Assembly: GCA_003762615.1 (NCBI GenBank)
Contig: RIAZ01000033.1
Span: 1 to 58,292, forward strand
Length of the DNA: 58,292 nucleotides
Reading direction: 5' to 3'
DNA from: Muribaculaceae bacterium Isolate-037 (Harlan)
GTDB taxonomy: Bacteria > Bacteroidota > Bacteroidia > Bacteroidales > Muribaculaceae
The translations under genes were made by a program, and so were the position numbers. This document shows positions 50,107-57,750 of the stretch, piece after piece (position 1 is the first letter of the stretch; every line of letters starts with the position of its first letter). The notes beneath the pieces are model-generated. The model was not told the DNA's origin and did not search any database. It saw only the letters and a program-made list of their open reading frames with translations.

Positions 50107-51645
50107 ATGTCTTCTTTCTTCTCTATCAACATAATACCATCTTTATTCAGAATTATATTCTTGAATTTATTTTTGATAATAAGTGTTTGTGCATCTGCAA
50201 ATCGAATAAAATCGGGAAACGCGAATATTGTTGTAAACGTAAGTTGCGATAGTGGTATGGAACTTCCATCATCTATGAATGCCGAGATATTATATTCTTC
50301 CCTTTTTGAAGATATCTTTGATTATGACAGGTTTAATCTGTCTAAAAACGGTAATTCATTTTATGGTTCAATACCCATTGACACTGAAGAAACAAATGTC
50401 GGATTCATCTTGCAGGACAATGTACAACCTTATCTCATGGGAATGATAACCCTTAAACAAGATACTACAGTCACAATTGACTGCCGTATGACTAACAAAT
50501 CTGAATTTATATGCCGAATAACCCCTGAATTTGGATTCAATGCCTATTCACTCCAAAATTCTGATAACAATTATTCTTTAAAGGCAAATAAAATTCTCAT
50601 GAGTATCTCTAACTATCACATCGGTCTTTCTGAAAATGAGCCGATTTTCGCCGGCAATGAGAATACGGACTCCATACCTATAAAAATAAACAGACTTAAA
50701 GAGGTAATAAAGTCATACTCATACAATAACGTGCTCTTACCGACTAAAATAAAAGATTGGATCAACAATATACAGGAATATGATTTTGTCGCGGCATGGT
50801 CATTCAGACCGGAAAGACTAAATCCTATGTTTAATGCCAATATCCCTCCCGCATACAGGGATTATATGTCTTCAATAGATTTATCTCCAATAGATAAAAA
50901 TGAGGTATTACTTGAAAAAGGTTATTTTATAGGTCCCTCCCAATTTTTCAAGACCTTACTGACCAGACATCCTGCCAATCTTCCGTCCATAAATGAAAAA
51001 GATATAGAGAATTGGAAAAATGACATAGCCCGGTTGATAAGAAAAAACATTGACAAGCCCTCTGATTTATTCTTGAATATGATGGCATTGACAAGCTATA
51101 AAATGCAGATTGATTCACTACGTCCACTCTCAGAGAAACAGTTATGCAACATCAAGAATGGCCTTACGTCAGAATTGGCATCAATAATACTGAATCTCAA
51201 TAATGAGTTGAATGCAAAACTGTCGAAAACAACCAAGTCATTCAATCTTCTGAATGAAGAGTTCTCCATTATCGACTTCATTAAAGCCAATCCGACAGAC
51301 GGTCCGGTTTTTGTTGATTTATGGAATACATGGTGCGGACCATGTTTACAGGAAACAAAAGAACGGGCAACTATCAATTTGAAAGAGGAATATCCCGAAC
51401 TAACATTCATCAACATCTGCGACCAATCATCAAATGTTGATGATTGGAAGAAAAGATCCCTTGATGTGCAAGGAATATCCATAATCATCAATGCGGAAAG
51501 CATGGGAAAACTTATGGAAGAGTTCGGTATTGACGCATTTCCAACCCACCTCATATTTGACAAAGAGGGGAAACTGCTGAAAACATCTGTCGGATATATG
51601 TCAAATCAAGAATTTCACGATTTCATATCAAACTGCCTTAAATAG
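50107..51645 (+). CDS. Thioredoxin-fold (TlpA/redoxin-like) exported protein, AT-rich
   Basis: A 512-residue protein with an N-terminal signal/membrane helix (LFRIIFLNLFLIISVCASA). A long region of unknown fold (about 40-385) is followed by a C-terminal thioredoxin domain with the redox pair in WNTWCGPCLQETK (Cys410 and Cys413) and the cis-Pro in DAFPTHLIFD. It should carry out thiol-disulphide exchange in the periplasm. Bacteroidetes have many such proteins with diverse N-terminal parts. Base composition is visibly more A+T-rich than in all neighbouring genes, suggesting separate acquisition. Whether it works with the Cys-containing MACPF protein just upstream is open. It lies in a gap between terminator-like hairpins and is probably monocistronic. 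Confidence 0.82.
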   Translation: MSSFFSINIIPSLFRIIFLNLFLIISVCASANRIKSGNANIVVNVSCDSGMELPSSMNAEILYSSLFEDIFDYDRFNLSKNGNSFYGSIPIDTEETNVGFILQDNVQPYLMGMITLKQDTTVTIDCRMTNKSEFICRITPEFGFNAYSLQNSDNNYSLKANKILMSISNYHIGLSENEPIFAGNENTDSIPIKINRLKEVIKSYSYNNVLLPTKIKDWINNIQEYDFVAAWSFRPERLNPMFNANIPPAYRDYMSSIDLSPIDKNEVLLEKGYFIGPSQFFKTLLTRHPANLPSINEKDIENWKNDIARLIRKNIDKPSDLFLNMMALTSYKMQIDSLRPLSEKQLCNIKNGLTSELASIILNLNNELNAKLSKTTKSFNLLNEEFSIIDFIKANPTDGPVFVDLWNTWCGPCLQETKERATINLKEEYPELTFINICDQSSNVDDWKKRSLDVQGISIIINAESMGKLMEEFGIDAFPTHLIFDKEGKLLKTSVGYMSNQEFHDFISNCLK

Positions 51646-51684
51646 TAATCTCATATTATCACTTTTGTCATTTATTACAGAAAC

Positions 51685-51718
51685 AAAGTAGGACTACCGA
51701 TACAGATAGCCCTACTTT
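51685..51718. terminator. Bidirectional terminator between the redoxin gene and thrC
   Basis: AAAGTAGG (51685-51692) pairs with CCTACTTT (51711-51718), continued inward by three more pairs. It lies between converging genes. Confidence 0.65.
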
Positions 51719-51747
51719 ATAATCTTAAAACTCTTGAAGGGAATACC

Positions 51748-53055
51748 TCAAACCATCTTCAGCAGGTGGCTCTTGAAGGCTGCGAAGTCGGCAGGTAGCT
51801 CCACGGACTTCTTCTCGCCTCTCATGAAGGCGGCAAGGCGTTCGGGAATGGCAACCTCTTTACCGGTGATCTCCTCCACTGTTGCCTTAAACTTGGCGGG
51901 ATGTGCCGTCTCAAGGAATATACCCGTCTCTCCGGGCTTCAGATACTCTTTAAGGGCACGGTAAGCCACTGCCCCATGCGGATCAAGCTGATAACCGGTC
52001 TGCTCCAATGTATCACACACGGTATCCCCTATCTCCTCATCAGTATAGGTGCAACCGCTGATCTCATTAGTGATGGCTGCATGGTCATGACCATAGAGGT
52101 CGAGCACACGGGCGAAATTACTCGGATCACCCACATCCATGGCATTCGCTATCGTCTGCACCGACGGACGCGGTGAATACTTACCGGTCTTCAGATACTG
52201 ATAGAATATGTCGTTGGCATTGTTAGCCGCGATAAAACGCTTTATCGGCAATCCCATACGCTTGGCTATCAATCCCGCCGTGATATTGCCGAAATTACCG
52301 CTCGGTACGCATACCACAACCTTATCCATGTCGGCACCCGTAGCTGCAAGCTGTGCCCACGCATAGAAATAATAGAACATCTGTGGGAGGAAACGCGCTA
52401 CATTGATGGAATTGGCTGACGTCAGCATCATAGCATCATTGAGTTCCTTGTCAAGAAACGCCTGCTTCACGAGCGACTGGCAATCGTCAAACGTGCCATC
52501 TATTTCAAGTGCCTCTATATTCCTGCCGAGTGTAGTGAACTGCGCCTCCTGTATCGGGCTGACCTTCCCTTTCGGATAGAGCACGAAGACTCTGACGCCA
52601 TCTACTCCGAGGAAACCGTTGGCTACGGCACTACCGGTATCGCCCGACGTGGCAACCAACACGTTGACCATCCTGTCCTTATTGTCGCGGTTGAAATAAC
52701 CCAACAGACGCGCCATGAAACGTGCGCCGACATCCTTAAACGCCAATGTCGGACCGTGAAAAAGTTCAAGCGACAGTATGTTGTCTGACACCTTCACCAA
52801 CGGAATCGGAAAATTCATCGCATCCTCCGTAAGAGCCTTCAGTTTATCAGGCTCCACATCCTCCCCGAAGAGTGCGGCGGCAATCTCCGACGCCATCTCC
52901 GGTAATGACATCTTAGGCAGACGGTCAAAAAACTCTTTTGGAAGCGTAGGGATACGCTCCGGCATATATAATCCACGGTCAGGGGCAAGACCTTTCACCA
53001 CCGCCTCTTCAAGCGAGACTTCAGGTGCGGTGCCCTTTGTGCTGCGATATATCAT
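51748..53055 (-). CDS. thrC: Threonine synthase
   Basis: A 435-residue PLP enzyme converting O-phosphohomoserine to threonine, the last step of the pathway. The PLP-binding Lys107 lies in GPTLAFKDVGARF, the phosphate-binding loop in VATSGDTGSAVANGF, and the N-terminal family segment is YRSTKGTAPEVSLEEAV. It is the third gene of the leftward thrA operon, 66 bases after the proposed homoserine kinase. The gap holds degenerate GTTTATGGTT repeats (about 53058-53120). Confidence 0.95.
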   Translation of the reverse strand: MIYRSTKGTAPEVSLEEAVVKGLAPDRGLYMPERIPTLPKEFFDRLPKMSLPEMASEIAAALFGEDVEPDKLKALTEDAMNFPIPLVKVSDNILSLELFHGPTLAFKDVGARFMARLLGYFNRDNKDRMVNVLVATSGDTGSAVANGFLGVDGVRVFVLYPKGKVSPIQEAQFTTLGRNIEALEIDGTFDDCQSLVKQAFLDKELNDAMMLTSANSINVARFLPQMFYYFYAWAQLAATGADMDKVVVCVPSGNFGNITAGLIAKRMGLPIKRFIAANNANDIFYQYLKTGKYSPRPSVQTIANAMDVGDPSNFARVLDLYGHDHAAITNEISGCTYTDEEIGDTVCDTLEQTGYQLDPHGAVAYRALKEYLKPGETGIFLETAHPAKFKATVEEITGKEVAIPERLAAFMRGEKKSVELPADFAAFKSHLLKMV

Positions 53056-53121
53056 AGTTTATGATTTAATGTTTATGGTTTATGGTTGAAAGTTTAGGGT
53101 TGAGGGTGTATGGTTTATGGT
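53056..53121. repeat. Short GTTTATGGTT repeats between thrC and the kinase gene
   Basis: The word TTTATGGTTT/GTTTATGGTT recurs about four times with decay (53071-53120). It is likely slippage-prone spacer DNA; no function is evident. Confidence 0.6.
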
Positions 53122-54339
53122 TCAAGGGCGCAAGACCTCACGGATGAACTCATCATCGCGGAGAAGTCCGTAGCCGCCCTTTGCCGCGCTACGTTCGGTG
53201 TAGACCTTCACGTCGTCCGGCTCCACATCCTTGCGCCATATCACGAACGGCACAGGATCAGAAGTATGCGTGCGGATATTGCATGGCGTGGGGTGATCCG
53301 GCAGCAGTGCGACCGTTACATCCTCGTCAAACTCTTCCAACGCCTTCAGCAGCGGACAGACCACACGATGGTCAAGGTTCTCAACAGTCCTCTTCTTCAA
53401 GAGAGCATCCCCCTCATGACCAGCCTCATCACTCGCCTCTATATGCAAGAACACGAAATCCGCACCGGAGCGCAACGCATCCATAGCCGCCTGAAGCTTA
53501 CCCTCATAGTTGGTGTCATAAAGTCCGGTGGCACCCTCCACTATGATCGGTTTCAATCCGGCATACACACCGATTCCCATGATGAGGTCAACGGCTGATA
53601 TCACGTATCCGTCGCGAACGCCAAACAGTTCACCCATAGTCTTCATTGCCGGACGGTAACCAGGACTCCACGGCCAGATACTGTTGGCAGGATCCTTTCC
53701 TGCGGCAATGCGGCGCAGGTTGACAGGATGATTCGCAAGAACCTCCTGCGAACGCAATATCAAGCGGTTGATGTAATCAGCCGTCTCAGCTGCCTCCGCC
53801 ACGTCGGGACGCACCATCTCATCGGCTGCCGGATGCCCCGGCACGTCGTGGGGAGGTGTGCATGAAATGCGTTTGTCGGCATTCTTTATCTTCAGGAGAT
53901 GACGATAGCTCACCCCCGGAAAGAACTCACATCTACCATCGCCCAACGACTCATTCAGGGCTGTGATAAGCTCCGACGCCTCCTCACTCGATATATGACC
54001 GGCGGAATGGTTCTTGATAGTGCCATCCGGGGCGATACAGATAAGATTACATCGCATCGCCATCTCATCATCGGCAATATCAATACCCATACTCGCAGCC
54101 TCCAGAGTGCCGCGTCCCTCAAACACATCCGGCAAGTTATAACCCAACAGGGAGAGATGTGCGATCTCACTGCCGGGGGCGTATCCCGACGGCACCGTGG
54201 CGAGCATGCCACAGCGTCCGCGACGCGCCAATTCATCAAGAGCGGGCGAATCAGCCGCCTCAAGTGGCGTCATGCCCCCCAGCTCCTCGCATGGCTCATC
54301 AGCCATGCCGTCACCAAGAATAATTATATGTTTCATCAT
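53122..54339 (-). CDS. Proposed homoserine kinase (iPGM/alkaline-phosphatase superfamily)
   Basis: A 405-residue member of the archaeal-type, cofactor-independent phosphoglycerate mutase family. Bacteroidales carry it between thrA and thrC in place of a canonical GHMP-type thrB. The gene neighbourhood led to the family being proposed as an alternative homoserine kinase, making O-phosphohomoserine for ThrC. The metal-binding motifs are intact: Asp10 in LGDGMAD, GSEIAHLSLLGY (the nucleophile region), SDEAGHEGD, ALLPDHPTPCN, and RTHTSDPVPF. No separate thrB is present in this operon. The ATG at 54339 is followed by a second ATG (MMK); either is possible. A truncated, inactive-looking paralogue is encoded at 37968. 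Confidence 0.88.
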   Translation of the reverse strand: MMKHIIILGDGMADEPCEELGGMTPLEAADSPALDELARRGRCGMLATVPSGYAPGSEIAHLSLLGYNLPDVFEGRGTLEAASMGIDIADDEMAMRCNLICIAPDGTIKNHSAGHISSEEASELITALNESLGDGRCEFFPGVSYRHLLKIKNADKRISCTPPHDVPGHPAADEMVRPDVAEAAETADYINRLILRSQEVLANHPVNLRRIAAGKDPANSIWPWSPGYRPAMKTMGELFGVRDGYVISAVDLIMGIGVYAGLKPIIVEGATGLYDTNYEGKLQAAMDALRSGADFVFLHIEASDEAGHEGDALLKKRTVENLDHRVVCPLLKALEEFDEDVTVALLPDHPTPCNIRTHTSDPVPFVIWRKDVEPDDVKVYTERSAAKGGYGLLRDDEFIREVLRP

Positions 54340-54386
54340 CTAAATCTTATTATGCGCACTTATGCGCTTCGCTCTTCAAGCGAAAA

Positions 54387-56831
54387 TCACCGTATATTGG
54401 CAATGCTGATGATATCGGCAAACACTCCCGCTGCCGTCACCTCAGCACCTGCGCCATAGCCCTTTATCACCATAGGATATTCCATATAGCGGTCAGTGGT
54501 AAGAAGTATAACGTTATTGCTTCCGGCAAGGTTATAGAAAGGATGGTCGGAATCCACGCTCCTCAGTCCTACGCTGAGATGACCGTTGTCGAACGATGCC
54601 ACAAAACGGAAATGACGGTGCGCCGCCTCTGCATCACCCCTCATCTTCTCAAACTCCTCATCAAGCGATGCCACCTTGGAGATAAACTCATCAGCCTCTC
54701 CGGCAAGCATCTCCTCCGGTATGAAAAGATTCTTCTCCACATCCTCCTGACTCACCTCATATCCCGCCTCACGGGCAAGAATGACAAGTTTGCGGATCAC
54801 ATCCTTTCCGGAAAGGTCGATACGCGGATCCGGCTCAGTATATCCAGCCTCCTTAGCCATGACCACCGCACGGCTCAAAGGCACATCAGCAGCCAGCACA
54901 TTGAAGATATAGTTAAGGGTGCCCGATACGACCGCCTCGATCTTCAGGATCTTGTCGCCGGAATTGATAAGAGAGTTGATGGTGTTGATGATCGGGAGTC
55001 CCGCACCGACATTCGTCTCAAACAGATACTTCACATCCTTGCGGCGTGCCGTCTCCTTCAGTTCCTTGTAGACGTCATAATCGCCCGAAGCCGCAATCTT
55101 GTTTGCCGCAACCACATTCACGTTGTGCGACAACAGATCCTTATACAGAGCAGCCACATCTGCCGATGCCGTGCAATCCACAAATACGGAATTGAATATA
55201 TTCATGTTGAGCACTTCCCGACGGATTATGTCGGGAGTGACGTCAATACCCTCCTCATCAAGAAGCCTACGCCAGTCAGCCACGTCAAGCCCGTCGCGGT
55301 TGAACACTCCCCTCTTGCTTGAGGCTATACCTACCACGTTGATGCGCAGGTTCTTTTCGCGCAGGAGTTTCTCCTGCTGCTTGCTGATCTGCTGCATGAG
55401 GCTGCGTCCCACGTTGCCCACTCCTATCAGGAAGAGGTTCAACACCTGACATTCCGAAAGGAAGAAGGAATCATGAATCACGTTGAGTGCCTTGCGAAGA
55501 CTCTTTCTCTCGATCACGAATGAGATGTTGGTCTCGGAGGCACCCTGCGCACAGGCTATCACGTTTATACCGTTCCTGCCCACGGTGTTGAAGAGTTTTC
55601 CGGCAAGTCCGGTGGTATGCTTCATGTTCTCACCTACCACCGCCACCGTGGCGAGGTCTCTCTCCGCAACCACATCGTTAAACATGCCCGTAGCCAATTC
55701 TGTGGCAAACTCCTCGCGGAGCGTGCGCACGGCGAGATCAGCATCAGCATTACGCACGGCAATGGTAGTGTTGTTCTCACTGGCTGCCTGGGACACGAGG
55801 AACACGCTCACACCTTTGGCTGTCAGGGCATTGAATATCCTTGAGTTCACACCGATCACACCTACCATACAGAGGCTCGTGATAGTTACCAGACAAGTGT
55901 CATTGATTGAGGATATACCCTTTATCGCCTTGTCTGACGGCTTCCGATGTGGTGGCTCATTACTGATGCGGGTGCCGGGGGCGGAGGGATTGAAGGTGTT
56001 CTTCACAAGGATAGGGATATTCTTGTGGTAAACGGGGTATATTGTCGGAGGATATATCACCTTTGCGCCGAAGTTGCAAAGCTCCATCGCCTCCGTGTAT
56101 GTAAGTTCGTCAATCACGTATGCTGTGTCAATCACCCTTGGATCAGCGGTCATGAAGCCGTCAACGTCTGTCCAAATCTCCAGAATATCAGCATCAAGGG
56201 CAGCCGCCATTATTGCGGCGGTGTAGTCGCTGCCACCTCGTCCGAGATTTGTGACCTCACCTTTGGCATCCGTCGCAAGGAATCCACCCATCACGGCTGT
56301 ATCCCATTCGTAGGCACATACTTTCTCCTCTATGAGCCTGTTTGTCAGTTCAGAGTCAAGCACGTTGGCTCCATGCGGACCCTCCTTCGTGCGGATGAAT
56401 GTGCGGGAGTCGAAATGTGTGGCACCCTTTATGGCATTTGACACTATTACGCTTGAAAGACGTTCGCCATAGCTGACTATGATGTCAAGTGCGCGAGGAG
56501 AAAGGTCATGAAGGAGCATGACCCCCTTGAAAATATTGCCTAATTCATCAAGCATCATCTTCACCATAGCCAAAGTGGCGTCACGACGAGATTCCGGCAC
56601 AACGCCGTCGATGACGGCGATATGTCGCTCCACAATGCGTGCGTATGAATCAAGATAGGCGATATCGTCAGCCACAGCAAGTCTGGCAGTAGCGATCAAC
56701 AGGTCGGTTATACCGCCGAGAGCAGACACAACCACAACTTTTCTTCCGGGAATCTCCTCCACAATCCTCTTTACGTTGGTAAGACTATTAACTGTGCCGA
56801 CCGAGGTGCCGCCAAACTTTAATACTTTCAT
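54387..56831 (-). CDS. thrA: Bifunctional aspartokinase / homoserine dehydrogenase
   Basis: An 814-residue fusion catalysing the first step (aspartate phosphorylation) and third step (aspartate-semialdehyde reduction) of threonine and methionine synthesis. The kinase half opens KFGGTSVGTVNSLTNV and contains GRGGSDYTAAIMAAALDADIL; two ACT regulatory domains follow (MVGVIGVNSRIFNALTAKGV, VAVVGENMKHTTGLAGKLF). The dehydrogenase half begins at about 465 with the NAD(P) loop LFLIGVGNVGRSLMQQI and includes VVSGTLNYIFN and GYTEPDPRIDLSGKDV. The ACT domains imply feedback control by threonine. It is first in the leftward thr operon, with its own promoter 53 bases upstream. No attenuator-like leader peptide is visible. 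Confidence 0.95.
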   Translation of the reverse strand: MKVLKFGGTSVGTVNSLTNVKRIVEEIPGRKVVVVSALGGITDLLIATARLAVADDIAYLDSYARIVERHIAVIDGVVPESRRDATLAMVKMMLDELGNIFKGVMLLHDLSPRALDIIVSYGERLSSVIVSNAIKGATHFDSRTFIRTKEGPHGANVLDSELTNRLIEEKVCAYEWDTAVMGGFLATDAKGEVTNLGRGGSDYTAAIMAAALDADILEIWTDVDGFMTADPRVIDTAYVIDELTYTEAMELCNFGAKVIYPPTIYPVYHKNIPILVKNTFNPSAPGTRISNEPPHRKPSDKAIKGISSINDTCLVTITSLCMVGVIGVNSRIFNALTAKGVSVFLVSQAASENNTTIAVRNADADLAVRTLREEFATELATGMFNDVVAERDLATVAVVGENMKHTTGLAGKLFNTVGRNGINVIACAQGASETNISFVIERKSLRKALNVIHDSFFLSECQVLNLFLIGVGNVGRSLMQQISKQQEKLLREKNLRINVVGIASSKRGVFNRDGLDVADWRRLLDEEGIDVTPDIIRREVLNMNIFNSVFVDCTASADVAALYKDLLSHNVNVVAANKIAASGDYDVYKELKETARRKDVKYLFETNVGAGLPIINTINSLINSGDKILKIEAVVSGTLNYIFNVLAADVPLSRAVVMAKEAGYTEPDPRIDLSGKDVIRKLVILAREAGYEVSQEDVEKNLFIPEEMLAGEADEFISKVASLDEEFEKMRGDAEAAHRHFRFVASFDNGHLSVGLRSVDSDHPFYNLAGSNNVILLTTDRYMEYPMVIKGYGAGAEVTAAGVFADIISIANIR

Positions 56832-56883
56832 ACAGTCTCTTATTATCGAATATATATTTTTTGTTACTGGGAAAAAGAATTGC

Positions 56884-56914
56884 CAAATTTAGTAAAATTT
56901 ATCAATATCACAAA
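56884..56914 (-). promoter_or_regulatory. Promoter of the thr operon
   Basis: On the minus strand, TTTG (56914-56911), exactly 19 bp, then TAAATTTG (56891-56884), is a perfect promoter. It predicts a start near 56878 and a 47-base leader, so thrA does not need the riboswitch transcript upstream. Confidence 0.82.
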
Positions 56915-57213
56915 AAAATAGACAATATCTGCCCCAAATTAATATATCCGTGCTCTCCGCGTTCTTCGCGGTTTAATTTACGTGCGGACTCCGTGGCGCA
57001 ATTCAACCACTGAACGAAATAAAAGCTTGGAGGACAAATCGGCTTGACGTGCCGCATAGGGAAACCTACATTTTGAGAGCCGTTCCGCCGCTTTACCGCA
57101 ATCTCTGCGGCTACGCTGCACACATCTATATCACATTCTTATCACTTCCTTCGGGATTCCCTCACCGTGACAACGTGTCCTGACTCGTCCTCGCAAGCTT
57201 TCGAACAGACAAT
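56915..57213. other. Gene-free stretch between riboswitch and thr promoter
   Basis: No credible gene is visible on either strand. A CTCCGCG-TTCTTCGCGGTTTAA-like repeat lies at 56953-56978, and a diverged copy in opposite orientation lies at 57462-57492, so the riboswitch is flanked by an imperfect inverted repeat. The stretch may be the scar of a lost riboswitch-controlled gene or may encode an untranslated RNA. Confidence 0.4.
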
Positions 57214-57400
57214 CGGCACGGCAGGTATTCTGGCTCGTTCCCCATCTGCACCGCCTTCCCATGATCCCATATCGTGGATTCACAGTGACGTTTCTTTTGG
57301 CAGACAGTTATATAGAACTTACAGCAGCGGGACTGCCCGGGACTCACACCCGGTTCCCATTTAAGCCCTTTCGCGTACTATTACGCATGGCACCGTACCG
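57214..57400 (-). promoter_or_regulatory. Cobalamin riboswitch, apparently without a target gene
   Basis: Read on the minus strand, the sequence has the cobalamin aptamer parts in order. P1 is closed by CGGTACGG (57400-57393) and CCGTGCCG (57221-57214). The core follows as AAATGGGAACCGGGTGTGAG, then TCCCGGGCAGTCCCGCTGC and TGTAA. Next come a CACTGTG segment, GGGAAGGCGG, and the B12-box-like AGCCAGAATACCTGCC. Such RNAs bind adenosylcobalamin or methylcobalamin and usually repress btuB-type transport or B12-related genes. Here the next 300 bases carry no gene, and thrA has its own promoter downstream. I see no obvious terminator or Shine-Dalgarno-sequestering stem immediately after P1. Confidence 0.87.
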
Positions 57401-57403
57401 CTG

Positions 57404-57434
57404 CAAAGTTAGCACAATTTTTTTATCCCACAAA
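57404..57434 (-). promoter_or_regulatory. Promoter of the cobalamin riboswitch
   Basis: On the minus strand, TTTG (57434-57431), exactly 19 bp, then TAACTTTG (57411-57404). Transcription would start at the first bases of P1, so the RNA appears to be made as a primary transcript. Confidence 0.82.
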
Positions 57435-57494
57435 ATTTAAAACCAAAATAGCACGCGGGTCGATTTAACCGCCAAGCACGCAAAGAGCGCGGAG

Positions 57495-57737
57495 TTATTG
57501 GATTACGATGAAATGCCGGAGTATGGATTCCCCGTTGGAGTAGGGGTAAGGCAACAGGCATACAGCTGCCACCAATCCGATGAACACAATTGCGATGATG
57601 GCTGTGCCCCACCTCACCAGTGAAGGCGGTATCTCTCCGAGCAGTTCCCTCACCTTATCTGAGCGAAGCTCTATGTTGTCATGGTGGTCTTTATCCATCT
57701 TCATAACTGTCTTGTCTGTTCTCTTATCGGTTTCCAT
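57495..57737 (-). CDS. Short HlyD-N-terminus-like membrane protein
   Basis: An 80-residue protein with a charged N-terminal region (IELRSDKVRELLGEIPPSLVRWG) and one membrane helix (about 43-62). This matches the usual start of HlyD-type membrane-fusion proteins, which follow peptidase/bacteriocin-type ABC exporters in Bacteroidales. It stops 18 residues after the helix, where an HlyD continues for over 300 residues (coiled coil and lipoyl domain). The gene begins 13 bases after the ABC exporter stop. It is either a remnant of a truncated HlyD gene or a genuine small exporter subunit. No HlyD continuation is visible in the next 80 bases before the riboswitch promoter. Confidence 0.6.
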   Translation of the reverse strand: METDKRTDKTVMKMDKDHHDNIELRSDKVRELLGEIPPSLVRWGTAIIAIVFIGLVAAVCLLPYPYSNGESILRHFIVIQ

Positions 57738-57750
57738 ATCTGTATTCGTA

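Noticed and set aside
51748..56831. thr operon attenuator with leader peptide
   Set aside because: The 47-base leader before thrA contains no Thr/Ile-rich short frame and no paired terminator/antiterminator stems.
56908..57123. GTG-started 71-codon frame downstream of the cobalamin riboswitch
   Set aside because: It runs through repeat-like sequence, crosses the thrA promoter, and shows no domain or signal peptide. It was considered as the riboswitch target but is not supported.
56832..57400. Riboswitch as the main control of thrA
   Set aside because: A perfect TTTG-19-TAAATTTG promoter lies between the aptamer and thrA, so the operon has its own start. Read-through control remains only a possibility.
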